The position numbers and the translations under genes are program-made. The notes beneath the pieces were generated by a model. That model was not told where the DNA came from and searched no databases. It saw only the letters and a program-made list of their open reading frames with translations. A stretch of 64,000 bases of DNA from CAXPZW01 sp964221845 (GTDB taxonomy: Bacteria > Bacteroidota > Bacteroidia > Flavobacteriales_D > Sanyastnellaceae), in assembly GCA_964221845.1 (NCBI GenBank), contig CAXPZW010000015.1, positions 1 through 64,000 of the forward strand. The letters run 5' to 3'. The number at the start of each line of letters is the position of its first letter. The first letter of the stretch is position 1. Below are positions 10,290 through 19,170 of the stretch, in pieces.

Positions 10290-10802
10290 TTACTGCTTGC
10301 GACCTCCCCGAGCCTGTAGGACTTTGCTGATTTTCTCAACCACCGATTGTGCAGCGGGACACACTTGGCTATTGGTGGCGGTCAGATCCAGAATCTGGTG
10401 CATGTGCTTGCGGTCGGTGTGGGGGTACTCGCGGCAGGCTTGCGGACGGTGTTCGTACACGCTGCAGTAGTTGTCCGCCCCCAAGAAGGGACACGGTGCC
10501 ACGTTCAATACGTAGTGGCCGTCTTCGTCCATGTGCAAGTGCTGGTCAATCAAGGCGCCGGGTTTCATGCGCAGGTGCTTGGCCAGGCGTTCAATGTCCA
10601 CGTCGCGAAAGATGGGGCTGGTGGTCTTGCAGCAATTGGCACACTGCAGGCAGTCGATTTCTTGAAATGCCTCGTCATGGGCCTGGTGAAACAGCGGGTC
10701 GAGTTGCTTGGGCTTGAGCTTTTTCCAGGTGCGCATGCGTTTGCGCACTTCGGGGTAGTGCTCAACGGCTTTGTCCAAGCGCGCCCGGTAATCCTCATTC
10801 AT
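10290..10802 (-). CDS. YkgJ family cysteine-cluster protein
   Basis: 170 residues from the ATG at 10802, which lies inside the end of the upstream di-haem gene (8-base overlap ATGAATGA, coupled translation). A longer frame to 10910 exists but would run far into the upstream gene. The protein has the YkgJ/UPF0153 cluster CLQCANCC (Cys 51, 54, 57, 58), then CPFLG, YCSVYEHRPQACREYP and a further Cys near the C-terminus. Such Cys-rich proteins are thought to bind a metal or Fe-S centre; no enzymatic role is established. No signal peptide is seen, so it should be cytoplasmic, unlike its two exported operon partners. It is the last gene of the MbnP/MbnH-like operon. Confidence 0.88.
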   Translation of the reverse strand: MNEDYRARLDKAVEHYPEVRKRMRTWKKLKPKQLDPLFHQAHDEAFQEIDCLQCANCCKTTSPIFRDVDIERLAKHLRMKPGALIDQHLHMDEDGHYVLNVAPCPFLGADNYCSVYEHRPQACREYPHTDRKHMHQILDLTATNSQVCPAAQSVVEKISKVLQARGGRKQ

Positions 10803-11883
10803 GGGGATCAGAAAAATCTTCGTTGGTGGTGAAGTCCGGATCGGTGAGGCACTTGAGGAAGTTGACCAGGTCTGCTTTGTCCTGATCGGTGAGTTGGAGG
10901 CCCTCTTCAAATTTCATGAAGGGGTCCAACGTAGCACTCGGCACCACACCTGAATTGTAGTGCTCAACGACTTCTTCCAAGGTGTTGAAGCGGCCGTCGT
11001 GCATGTAAGGAGCCGTGAGCTCGATGTTCCGCAGGGTGGGCACCTTGAATTTGCCTTCGTCCAGCGGGTCGCCGGTCACGGCCATGCGCCCGGGATCGTC
11101 AAAGATGCTGTCAAGTCCGTTGTTGCGGAAGCTGTAGTCGGTGAATTGGCTGCTGCCAAAACCGTGGCAGTGGAAGCAGTCGGCCCCAAAGTTGGGTTCG
11201 CCACCTTCGAGCAGGTACAGGTCGTGTCCACGTTCCTCACTGTCGGTGTAGGTATACATGCCGATGCGCTCCATGTCAAACTTGCTGCCCCCGCTGATCA
11301 TGGTGCGCAGGAAACTTGCCATGGCTTTGCGCACACGTTGCTCGGTGATATGCGGTGAGCCAAAGGCCGCGTCGAACATGGGAGGGTAGTCTTCGGTGGC
11401 TTCGAGTTCAGCCAGCACGTCAGGCCAGTTGTCGGCCATTTCGATGGGATTCTCGATGGGGTCGCCGATAAATTCCTCAAGGGTCTCTACGCGTCCGTCC
11501 CAAAACAAGGTAGGCGCCCAGCCCAGGTTGATCAGGGCCATGGCGTTGCGTTCGCCTTCGTCTCCAAAGATGCCGGTGGACACCGCGGTGCTCTCAGCAA
11601 AGCCCAATTCGGGTTGGTGGCAGGTGCCGCAGGACATGGCATTGTTGCCGCTCAGTAGTGGTTCCCAAAACAGATGACGGCCGAGTTCCACGCCTTCCAC
11701 GGTCAAAGGGTTGTCCTCAGGAATGGGCATGGGAGGGAAGAAGGGTGGGATCACCAAGTCGTACGCGGTGGCATTCGGGTTGATGGTGGGGATGGTGTCG
11801 GTGCATTCTTCCGGATCATCCTCTTTACAACCGGTCATAACCAGCGCCAAACACAGCAATATGGTGCCCCAACGTTTCATCAA
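10795..11883 (-). CDS. Di-haem cytochrome c peroxidase family protein, MbnH-like
   Basis: 362 residues with a lipoprotein signal (LALVMTGC, lipid-modified Cys near residue 19), so probably anchored in the envelope facing the periplasm. Two c-type haem sites are visible: CGTCH at 85-89 and CFHCH at 236-240. The family motif YMHDGRFNTLEEVVEHYNSG starts at 293, and Met294 is a candidate axial ligand. Members reduce peroxide or, as in MauG and MbnH, carry out high-valent oxidation of a partner protein. The gene overlaps the stop of the MbnP-like gene by four bases (11880-11883). In methanotrophs MbnH oxidises a tryptophan of MbnP to kynurenine. The pairing here suggests MbnH-like rather than simple peroxidase activity, but the sequence alone does not settle this. 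Confidence 0.9.
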   Translation of the reverse strand: MMKRWGTILLCLALVMTGCKEDDPEECTDTIPTINPNATAYDLVIPPFFPPMPIPEDNPLTVEGVELGRHLFWEPLLSGNNAMSCGTCHQPELGFAESTAVSTGIFGDEGERNAMALINLGWAPTLFWDGRVETLEEFIGDPIENPIEMADNWPDVLAELEATEDYPPMFDAAFGSPHITEQRVRKAMASFLRTMISGGSKFDMERIGMYTYTDSEERGHDLYLLEGGEPNFGADCFHCHGFGSSQFTDYSFRNNGLDSIFDDPGRMAVTGDPLDEGKFKVPTLRNIELTAPYMHDGRFNTLEEVVEHYNSGVVPSATLDPFMKFEEGLQLTDQDKADLVNFLKCLTDPDFTTNEDFSDPHE

Positions 11884-12623
11884 TGCACAGTCAAAGACGC
11901 AGCAAAGTTGTCGGTGAATTGTTCGGCCAATTCAGGGTTGTCCGAGGTGTGGGTCTGGTTGTCGGCAGCAATGTCGATATCGTGCACCGCATTGAACCAC
12001 TGGCTCACATCCAAGGCCACTACATATTCGATGCGCTCACATTCAGCGGCGGCTGTGAAGCTTGGAGTAATAATCTCGAGGTTTTCTGGCTTGCCGGTGT
12101 GGATGCTGATGAAATCAGTAAGCTCTGCGCCTTCGGTGCCGGTAAGGTCCATACGGCCCTCCAATTGGATGAATTTGTAGCCCGAGGCCCAGGTCCAAAA
12201 CATGCCTTGGAAATCACTCAAGGGGTGGTCCACCGGGTAGGCGGCAGGGTCGGGATCGATGTTGTATGCGTCAGGCACGCCAACTACAAAGCTGTTGAGG
12301 GTTTGGCTGCCGCTGTTCGGGATGGCAAAGTCTGCTGTGGTTTGATCACTGCCCAATTTGAACAGGGCCACTTCGCCAGAAAGACCTGCGCTGCCCTCGC
12401 TGTCGCTGGCGTCAAACGCGCTCAGGTAAACGTCGAGTTGGTCTAGACGCACTCGATAACCCTCATCGGTGGTGAAAATATCTCCAGTGGAAATCGGTGT
12501 GGTGCCGTCCATCAGTTGGACACGTATCCTTATGCTATCCGCCGACGGGATATCACGTACCTGGGGACAGCCGGCCAAACCAAACATGGCAAGGACCAAT
12601 ACAAGCATCTGGACATGGCGCAT
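11880..12623 (-). CDS. MbnP-like copper-associated lipoprotein
   Basis: 247 residues with a lipoprotein signal (MFGLAGC, Cys19). The body follows the MbnP family pattern: a beta-rich start IRIRVQL, GYRVRLDQLDVYLS, then MFWTWASGYKFIQLEG at 141-156 and a C-terminal part rich in His, Asp and aromatic residues. The paired tryptophans W143 and W145 in the FWTW motif are candidates for the oxidised residue known from MbnP. Family members bind copper and are modified by a di-haem MbnH. The gene is first in a coupled three-gene operon with the di-haem protein and a YkgJ-type protein. Family assignment is by motif recognition; copper binding is inferred. Confidence 0.8.
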   Translation of the reverse strand: MRHVQMLVLVLAMFGLAGCPQVRDIPSADSIRIRVQLMDGTTPISTGDIFTTDEGYRVRLDQLDVYLSAFDASDSEGSAGLSGEVALFKLGSDQTTADFAIPNSGSQTLNSFVVGVPDAYNIDPDPAAYPVDHPLSDFQGMFWTWASGYKFIQLEGRMDLTGTEGAELTDFISIHTGKPENLEIITPSFTAAAECERIEYVVALDVSQWFNAVHDIDIAADNQTHTSDNPELAEQFTDNFAASLTVH

Positions 12624-12835
12624 GGCACTAAAATTAAGGAGTGATCGAATTGCAGAGGGTATATCTGCTACAATTTTGGAGAGTGTTGCCCCACTTTGAT
12701 GCGCCTGTTTCTATACTCAGCCGTATGAATTGAAGTTCGAGGCCAAACAGAATGCAGAAGTACGTGCTCGTTTGCAGCAGGAGTGAACGGCGAACCTTAT
12801 TCAGGCATCGTTTCTGCTGCTTCTGACTCAGAGTA

Positions 12836-13474
12836 CTAGCGTTTACGCCGCTTTTTGTTGCCGCCAGCATTGCCTTTTTTACGAACCTGCTTTTTCGTGT
12901 GTTGGTTGACCTGAGGGATATCCTTTTTTAGCTCCTGGATGCTGAGCAGTTCTTGTCCTTCCTTCAACTCCAGCTTGCCTCCGGAGAGTTCTTTAAGCTG
13001 CCCCAATACCACGTGGTCCTCCACCGAGCTGCGGTTGTAGGTGATGTAATGCTTTTTCATGAGGTTGGCCAAACGCAGGGTCAGCACCTCACGCTCTTCG
13101 CCAGGCTCCATGGCCACCGCTTTCTCGAGCATGCTTTCCAACCAGGTCCCATAGTGACCGTAGGTGAATGATCGCTTCGGGTACTTGAGCATTTGCGGAC
13201 GCTCGTTCAAGGTCTCAATCGCTGGTACAGGGTAGGGGGAGTCCACGTCCAACTCAAACCCGGCCATGATGTGCAAGTGGTCCCAGAGCTTGTGCTTGTA
13301 ATCCTCAATGTCGCGCAGGTACGGAAACAGCTGCCCCATTACCGAGATGATGGCTTGGGCCACTTTGTTGCGCTCCTCCCGGTCTTCCACTCCTTTGCAG
13401 AAGTGAATCATGTTCTGGATGTTTCGTCCGTATTCGGGAATGATGAGCTGGGGGCGCGAACTGTTGTATTCCAT
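12836..13474 (-). CDS. DUF4290 domain protein
   Basis: 212 residues from the ATG at 13474 (MEYNSSRPQLIIPEYGRNIQ), the start typical of the DUF4290 family in Bacteroidota. The frame is open upstream to 13576, but the extra 34 residues are Arg/Ser-rich and would cross the helicase stop, so the shorter start is chosen. The protein is soluble and helical (IQNMIHFCKGVEDREER, LLEKAV-type segments). It ends in a strongly basic tail (KKQVRKKGN, NKKRRKR) that could contact nucleic acid. Function of the family is unknown. It lies 79 bases downstream of the helicase gene, with a candidate promoter box between them. Position next to a helicase is not proof of a DNA role. Confidence 0.85.
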   Translation of the reverse strand: MEYNSSRPQLIIPEYGRNIQNMIHFCKGVEDREERNKVAQAIISVMGQLFPYLRDIEDYKHKLWDHLHIMAGFELDVDSPYPVPAIETLNERPQMLKYPKRSFTYGHYGTWLESMLEKAVAMEPGEEREVLTLRLANLMKKHYITYNRSSVEDHVVLGQLKELSGGKLELKEGQELLSIQELKKDIPQVNQHTKKQVRKKGNAGGNKKRRKR

Positions 13475-13516
13475 AAAGTAGGTGTGAGGATGCCGGGCGA
13501 ACCGCCGGGCGGAGGT

Positions 13517-13524
13517 CAAAAGTA
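13517..13524 (-). promoter_or_regulatory. Candidate -7 box TACTTTTG for the DUF4290 gene
   Basis: Read on the minus strand this is TACTTTTG, a full match to the Bacteroidota -7 consensus TAnnTTTG. It lies about 43 bases upstream of the DUF4290 ATG. No TTG element is present at the expected -33 distance, so this rests on the -7 box only. Confidence 0.4.
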
Positions 13525-13553
13525 CACTTATGCGGTCAATCTTCCGCGGTGAT

Positions 13554-15866
13554 TTAAACGATGCGCAGCTTGGCAAATTTCAACAGCAACTGTTTTTGTC
13601 CCGCCGAAGGGAAAAAGACGGTGGCTTTGCGCTGCACGCCTTCGCCATCCACCTTCAACACTTTGCCGCGTCCAAAGCGCGCGTGTTCCACTTGCTGACC
13701 GGCTTGGATGTCTCCGGCGTCGGCGGCTTGGAATGCGCTGTCGGCCACTTGACTGACCTTGGTCATGGGTTTGCCTGCGCTGGTTTTGGGCGTGGCTGCC
13801 TTGGGCTTGGGCGCGTCAAAGCCCCGGAAGGACTGTTGGGTGAAGTACCCCTGTCGCGCCTTCTGGAAATCGGATCCAAACGGGTCGGCATGCGAGGGCG
13901 CCACTTTGGGCATCTCCAAGTACTGCTCGTCAATTTCTTCGATGAAACGGCTGGGTTCGCCTTGCTGCAATTGGCCCCAGCGGTACCGTGTCAAGGCGTA
14001 GGTGAGCCACGCTTGCTTTTCGGCGCGGGTGAGTGCCACGTAAAACAGGCGGCGTTCCTCTTCCAGTTCTGACCGCGAGTGCAAGGCCATTTGAGAGGGG
14101 AAGAGGTTTTCCTCCAACCCCACCACGAACACGTACGGGAACTCCAGTCCCTTGGCGGCGTGGATGGTCATGAGCGAGACCTTGTTGTCGTCGCCGTCGT
14201 CCTGATCTTGATCGGTGAGCAGGGCTACGTCAATCAAAAAGTCGCTGAGGGTGTTGATGCGCTCGGGCTCGTCCGGATTGGTCTGGTCCGAGAACTCCTT
14301 CATACCGGCGAGCAGCTCCTGGATGTTCTCGTAACGGGCCACGCCTTCGGGTGACTTGTCGGCGTATAGGTCCTTGAGGATGCCGGATTCCTTGGCCACT
14401 CGGTGTCCCAACTCGTAGGCCGGTTGTGTCGCGAGCTCTGCGCCAAAGCTGCGGATCATGACCGCGAAGTCACTCAGTTTGCCGGCAGTGCCTTTGTTGA
14501 TGTTGAGCCCGTGCTCGGCTGGGGAGTTGATCACGTTCCACAGGCTTGTGTCACGCTCGGCGGCGCAGACAATCACCTTATCCATGGTGGTTTTGCCAAT
14601 GCCACGTGCCGGGTAGTTGATGATGCGTTTGAGGGCCTCCTCGTCCTGCGGGTTGGCCGACAGGCGGTAGTAGGCAAGCAAATCCTTGATCTCCTTGCGC
14701 TGGTAAAAGCTGAGCCCTCCGTAGATGCGGTAGGGCAGGTTGATCTTGCGCAGCTGTTCCTCAAACGAACGCGATTGAGCATTGGTGCGGTACAGGATGG
14801 CAAAGTCCTTGGGGTGGACCTGCCCGGTGTTCTGCACCTCAAAAATGGTATTGGCCACAAACTTGCCTTCGTCGTTGTCGCTCATGGCGCGGTGCACCTT
14901 GACGGCTTTGCCTTGGTCGTTGTCGGTCCAAACGGTTTTTTGGATCTGGTCTTTGTTGCGGGCAATGATGCTGTTGGCCGCGTTGACGATCACCTTGGTC
15001 GAACGGTAGTTTTGCTCCAGTTTAAAGGTCTCGGCCTCGGGGTAATCTTTTCGGAAGTTGAGGATGTTGGCAATGTTCGCCCCGCGGAAGGAGTAAATGC
15101 TCTGGGCATCATCACCCACCACGCAAACGTTGCGGTGCGCCGCCCCCAACTGCTTGACAATCATGTATTGGCTGAAGTTGGTGTCCTGGTACTCGTCCAC
15201 CAAGATGTAGCGGAACTTGTGTTGGTAGCGCAGCAGCACATCCGGGAAGTCGCGCAGCAGTTCGTTGGTCTTGAACAGCAAGTCGTCAAAATCCATGGCG
15301 CCGGCGCGGTAGCAGCGCTGGGCGTACTTGGCATAGATCTCGGCCATTTTGGGGCGCCCAGCCTGGTGGTCGTCGCTGACGATCTCGGTTTGGTTGGCGT
15401 AGTCCTTGGGGCCGATGAGGTTGTTCTTGGCGTTGGAGATGCGCCCGTACACGATGTTGACCTTGTACACCTTGTCGTCAAGGCCCATGCCTTTGATGAT
15501 GTCCTTGATCAGGCTCTTGCTGTCCTGGGTGTCATAGATGGTAAAGTCGCGGGGGTAGTTGATGCGGTCGGCTTCGATGCGCAGGATGCGGGCAAAGATC
15601 GAGTGGAAGGTGCCCATCCAAATGTTGCGGGCTTCTTGTTCGCCCACGACTCTGTCGATCCGCGCCTTCATCTCGCGGGCGGCCTTGTTGGTAAAGGTCA
15701 GCGCCAAGATGTTGAACGGGTCTACCCCGCCGCGAATCAGGTGTACAATGCGGTAGGTAAGCACGCGGGTTTTGCCGGAACCGGCGCCAGCAATCACCAT
15801 CGCTGGCCCTTCTGTGTGCTCTACGGCAACACGTTGGGCTTCGTTCAACTCCTCCAGGTAACTCAT
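13554..15866 (-). CDS. pcrA: ATP-dependent DNA helicase PcrA/UvrD (superfamily 1A)
   Basis: 770 residues, the normal length for PcrA/UvrD 3'-5' helicases that unwind DNA in repair and remove RecA or transcription complexes. All helicase motifs are visible: Walker A GAGSGKTR near 27, TFTNKAAREMK (Ia), VDEYQDTN (II), VVGDDAQSIYSFRGAN (III), QNYRS (IV), TIHAAKGLEFPYVFVVGL (V) and FYVALTRAE (VI). The C-terminus carries the small RNA-polymerase-binding type domain seen in PcrA (ARFGRGKVLKVDGEGVQRKA). The start MSYLEELNEAQRVAVEHTEGP is conventional. It is divergent from the ribosomal operon. Symbol choice between pcrA and uvrD is a matter of naming convention. Confidence 0.96.
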   Translation of the reverse strand: MSYLEELNEAQRVAVEHTEGPAMVIAGAGSGKTRVLTYRIVHLIRGGVDPFNILALTFTNKAAREMKARIDRVVGEQEARNIWMGTFHSIFARILRIEADRINYPRDFTIYDTQDSKSLIKDIIKGMGLDDKVYKVNIVYGRISNAKNNLIGPKDYANQTEIVSDDHQAGRPKMAEIYAKYAQRCYRAGAMDFDDLLFKTNELLRDFPDVLLRYQHKFRYILVDEYQDTNFSQYMIVKQLGAAHRNVCVVGDDAQSIYSFRGANIANILNFRKDYPEAETFKLEQNYRSTKVIVNAANSIIARNKDQIQKTVWTDNDQGKAVKVHRAMSDNDEGKFVANTIFEVQNTGQVHPKDFAILYRTNAQSRSFEEQLRKINLPYRIYGGLSFYQRKEIKDLLAYYRLSANPQDEEALKRIINYPARGIGKTTMDKVIVCAAERDTSLWNVINSPAEHGLNINKGTAGKLSDFAVMIRSFGAELATQPAYELGHRVAKESGILKDLYADKSPEGVARYENIQELLAGMKEFSDQTNPDEPERINTLSDFLIDVALLTDQDQDDGDDNKVSLMTIHAAKGLEFPYVFVVGLEENLFPSQMALHSRSELEEERRLFYVALTRAEKQAWLTYALTRYRWGQLQQGEPSRFIEEIDEQYLEMPKVAPSHADPFGSDFQKARQGYFTQQSFRGFDAPKPKAATPKTSAGKPMTKVSQVADSAFQAADAGDIQAGQQVEHARFGRGKVLKVDGEGVQRKATVFFPSAGQKQLLLKFAKLRIV

Positions 15867-16151
15867 CTAACAGCGAAAATAGGAAAGGGGGGTGCGATCA
15901 CGTGCGAATCCTCCGGGATAATGCGCTCCCATTTTGTGGATGGTAACCTCAGTGGAATGGATACGTATGATGGCCTTTTGACTGGCCGATTTGGGACTTC
16001 ATCCATCGAATGTGCCGTGGGGTCCAAAGCCTGCCAAAGAAAACTCCTGTTAAGGGTTGGATTTCCGGAGATAATACCTACATTTGCACCCCCAAAATTT
16101 TTCAGGGGAAGACTATTGTGTAAAACTTTTTGAGCCAAGATATACCGCAAA
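15867..16151. other. Divergent intergenic region between pcrA and rpsL
   Basis: 285 bases without a supported gene. The right half holds the promoter of the ribosomal run (see 16057-16086) and an untranslated leader of about 60 bases. Near the pcrA start, TATTTTCG on the minus strand (15874-15881) is a one-mismatch -7 box only seven bases from the ATG, so it is doubtful. Small reading frames here have no recognisable similarity. Confidence 0.7.
16057..16086 (+). promoter_or_regulatory. Promoter of the ribosomal protein run (TTG / TACATTTG)
   Basis: TTG at 16057-16059 and TACATTTG at 16079-16086 match the Bacteroidota -33 and -7 elements (TTG, TAnnTTTG) with a 19-base spacer. Transcription should start near 16091, giving a leader of about 60 bases before rpsL. 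The extended box CCTACATTTGCACC is nearly identical to the one before carA. Confidence 0.7.
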
Positions 16152-16529
16152 ATGCCAACGATTCAACAGCTCATCCGTAAGGGGAGAACCTCAAAAACAC
16201 AGACCAGCAAATCGGCTGCTCTCGACTCGTGTCCACAGCGCCGCGGGGTTTGTGTACGTGTATATACAACCACTCCTAAGAAGCCGAACTCGGCGATGCG
16301 TAAAGTGGCTCGTGTACGTCTCACCAATGGCAACGAAGTCAACGCCTACATCGGCGGTGAAGGCCATAACCTGCAAGAGCACAGCATCGTGCTCGTGCGC
16401 GGCGGTCGTGTAAAAGACTTGCCAGGTGTACGTTACCACATCGTGCGTGGCGCACTCGACACCGCTGGTGTGGAAGGCCGTGCACAGCGCCGTTCGAAAT
16501 ACGGCACCAAACGACCTAAGAAAAAGTAA
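16152..16529 (+). CDS. rpsL: 30S ribosomal protein S12
   Basis: 125 residues, standard length. S12 sits at the decoding centre of the small subunit. Visible signatures are TTPKKPNSAMRKVARVRL, with the lysine altered in streptomycin-resistant strains still wild type, and GGRVKDLPGVRYH, containing the Asp that is methylthiolated in many bacteria. The basic tail RSKYGTKRPKKK is normal. It opens the ribosomal run behind a good promoter, with rpsG 26 bases downstream. Confidence 0.98.
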   Translation: MPTIQQLIRKGRTSKTQTSKSAALDSCPQRRGVCVRVYTTTPKKPNSAMRKVARVRLTNGNEVNAYIGGEGHNLQEHSIVLVRGGRVKDLPGVRYHIVRGALDTAGVEGRAQRRSKYGTKRPKKK

Positions 16530-16555
16530 GCGCCCTAGCGCAGTAAGATTCTGTC

Positions 16556-17023
16556 ATGCGAAGAAGAACAGCGAAAAAGCGGCACATTCTGCCCGATCCA
16601 CGTTTCAACGACGTGGTAGTAACCAAGTTCGTAAACAACATGATGCAAGATGGTAAGAAGGCCGTAGCCTACGAGATCTTCTACGATGCCATCGACCGTG
16701 TCAGCGAACGCACTGGTGAAGATGGACTGGAGCTTTGGAAAAAAGCCCTCCACAACGTGACGCCAGCCGTTGAGGTGAAGAGCCGCCGTGTAGGTGGTGC
16801 CACCTTCCAGATTCCACAGCCTGTACGCGACAGCCGTCGTCAGTCATTGGCCATGAAGTGGATGATCGGCTTCGCACGCAAGCGCAACGAGAAAACCATG
16901 GGTGAGCGCCTCGCAGGTGAGGTCATCGCTGCAGCCAAGGAAGAAGGCGCGACTTACAAAAAGAAAGAAGACACGCACCGTATGGCTGAAGCCAACAAGG
17001 CGTTCTCACACTTCCGCTTCTAA
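16556..17023 (+). CDS. rpsG: 30S ribosomal protein S7
   Basis: 155 residues. S7 nucleates assembly of the 30S head and lines the E and P sites. The start MRRRTAKKRHILPDPRFND and the motif QIPQPVRDSRRQSLAMKWM are diagnostic. S7 is a classical autogenous repressor of the str operon in other bacteria. The 26-base gap from rpsL shows no long stem, so any such control here is not evident. fusA follows after 29 bases. Confidence 0.98.
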   Translation: MRRRTAKKRHILPDPRFNDVVVTKFVNNMMQDGKKAVAYEIFYDAIDRVSERTGEDGLELWKKALHNVTPAVEVKSRRVGGATFQIPQPVRDSRRQSLAMKWMIGFARKRNEKTMGERLAGEVIAAAKEEGATYKKKEDTHRMAEANKAFSHFRF

Positions 17024-17052
17024 CAACCTAACCAAGAGAAGACTTTTCACTG

Positions 17053-19161
17053 ATGTCAAAACGAGATCTGAAATACACGCGCAACATTGGTATCGCTGCC
17101 CACATTGATGCGGGTAAGACCACCACTACCGAGCGTATTCTGTACTACGGCGGTGTGAGCCACAAAATTGGTGAGGTACACGACGGTGCTGCAACCATGG
17201 ACTGGATGGAGCAAGAGCAAGAGCGTGGTATTACCATTACCTCTGCGGCCACCACCCTGAACTGGAAGTACCGTGAGAAGGATTACCACGTAAACATCAT
17301 CGACACCCCGGGACACGTTGACTTTACCGTTGAGGTAAACCGTTCACTCCGCGTACTCGATGGTCTGGTGTTCCTCTTCTCTGCCGTAGACGGCGTTGAG
17401 CCACAGTCGGAGACCAACTGGCGACTGGCTGACAACTACAACGTTGCCCGTATTGGTTTCGTAAACAAAATGGACCGCCAAGGTGCCAACTTCCTGAACG
17501 TGTGCAAGCAGGTGAAGGACATGCTCGGCAGCCACGCCCTCCCGCTCCAGATTCCAATCGGTGCTGAGGACGACTTCAAAGGTGTAGTAGACCTGATCAA
17601 CTTCCGCGGCATTGTGTGGAATGAGCACGATCAAGGCATGACCTTCGAAGAGGTGGACATCCCTGCTGACATCCTCGAGGAAGCCACCGAGCTCCGCGAG
17701 AACCTCCTGGAAGCCGTTGCTGAGTTCGATGACAACCTGATGGAGAAATACTTCGAGGATCCCGAGTCGCTCACCGAGCGCGAAATTCTCGATGCACTGC
17801 GCGAAGCGACCTGCGCAGGCAAAGTGGTTCCAATGATGTGCGGTTCTGCCTTCAAGAACAAAGGCGTTCAAACCATGCTCGACATGGTGATGGAGATTCT
17901 TCCTTCGCCGCTTGACGTAGAAGACATCGTGGGTACCAACCCAAACACGGATGCTGAAGAGAAGCGCAAGCCTTCTTACGACGATCCGTTTTCGGCCCTG
18001 GCGTTCAAGATTGCTACCGACCCGTTCGTAGGTCGTCTGTGCTTCACCCGTGCCTACTCTGGTGTACTGGAGTCAGGTTCATACGTATGGAACACCCGTA
18101 CCGGCAAGAAGGAGCGTATCTCACGCATCTTCCAAATGCACGCCAACAAGCAAAACCAAGTGGACTCACTTGGCGCTGGCGATATCGCCGCACTGGTGGG
18201 TTTCAAGGACATCCGTACCGGTGACACGCTCTGTGCAGAGAAGTCTCCAATCGTACTCGAGTCGATGGACTTCCCAGATCCAGTAATCGGTCTGGCCATC
18301 GAGCCAAAAACCCAAAGCGACGTGGACAAGTTGGGCATCGCACTGGCCAAGCTGGCTGAGGAGGATCCCACCTTCCAAGTACGCACCGATGAAGATTCAG
18401 GTCAAACTGTAATCTCAGGTATGGGTGAGCTTCACTTGGACATCATCATCGACCGCCTCAAGCGCGAGTTTAAGGTGGAGTGTAACCAAGGTGCACCTCA
18501 GGTATCGTACAAGGAGGCCATCCAAGGCACCACCGATCACCGTGAGGTTTACAAGAAGCAGTCCGGTGGTCGCGGTAAGTTCGCGGACATTGTGATTACC
18601 ATTTCTCCAAACGACGACGAGGAGAACCCAGGCTTGAAGTTCATCAACACCATCAAGGGTGGTAACATTCCTAAGGAATTTATCCCCTCGATCGAAAAAG
18701 GCTTCAAGATGTCTATGGAGAACGGTGTACTCGCCGGCTTCCCTATGGATTCGATGACTGTCGAATTGAAGGACGGTAGCTTCCACAACGTGGATTCGGA
18801 CCAACTCTCGTTCGAGCTCGCTGCCAAGATGGCTTACCGCAACGCGGTGCCTAAATGCCAGCCTATCCTCCTCGAGCCTATGATGAAGCTCGAAGTGGTA
18901 ACCCCAGAAGAAAACATGGGTGATGTGATCGGTGACCTCAACAAGCGTCGAGGTCTGATCGAAGGCACCGAGGAACGCAACGGCGCAACCGTTGTAAAAG
19001 GCAAAGTGCCTTTGGCCTCGATGTTCGGTTACGTAACTGACTTGCGTACCATCACTTCAGGACGTGCAACGTCGACCATGGAGTTCTCGCACTTCGCCCC
19101 TGCCCCCAACGCAATTGCCGAGGAAGTAGTGGCCAAAGCGAAAGGAAACGTAAACGCATAA
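17053..19161 (+). CDS. fusA: Translation elongation factor G
   Basis: 702 residues. EF-G is the GTPase that drives translocation of tRNA and mRNA. G1 AHIDAGKTTTTERILYYGG starts near residue 16, then G2 in RGITITSAATT, G3 DTPGHVDF, G4 NKMD and the later domains with GMGELHLDIIIDRL. Length and order match the canonical translocating EF-G; this is the copy located in the str operon. tuf, which follows fusA in many phyla, is absent, and rpsJ comes nine bases downstream. That arrangement is common in Bacteroidota. Confidence 0.98.
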   Translation: MSKRDLKYTRNIGIAAHIDAGKTTTTERILYYGGVSHKIGEVHDGAATMDWMEQEQERGITITSAATTLNWKYREKDYHVNIIDTPGHVDFTVEVNRSLRVLDGLVFLFSAVDGVEPQSETNWRLADNYNVARIGFVNKMDRQGANFLNVCKQVKDMLGSHALPLQIPIGAEDDFKGVVDLINFRGIVWNEHDQGMTFEEVDIPADILEEATELRENLLEAVAEFDDNLMEKYFEDPESLTEREILDALREATCAGKVVPMMCGSAFKNKGVQTMLDMVMEILPSPLDVEDIVGTNPNTDAEEKRKPSYDDPFSALAFKIATDPFVGRLCFTRAYSGVLESGSYVWNTRTGKKERISRIFQMHANKQNQVDSLGAGDIAALVGFKDIRTGDTLCAEKSPIVLESMDFPDPVIGLAIEPKTQSDVDKLGIALAKLAEEDPTFQVRTDEDSGQTVISGMGELHLDIIIDRLKREFKVECNQGAPQVSYKEAIQGTTDHREVYKKQSGGRGKFADIVITISPNDDEENPGLKFINTIKGGNIPKEFIPSIEKGFKMSMENGVLAGFPMDSMTVELKDGSFHNVDSDQLSFELAAKMAYRNAVPKCQPILLEPMMKLEVVTPEENMGDVIGDLNKRRGLIEGTEERNGATVVKGKVPLASMFGYVTDLRTITSGRATSTMEFSHFAPAPNAIAEEVVAKAKGNVNA

Positions 19162-19170
19162 GACCTGACG

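Noticed and set aside
12634..12870. Open frame of 78 codons on the minus strand
   Set aside because: It overlaps the end of the DUF4290 gene, has no recognisable features and lies mostly in AT-richer intergenic DNA.
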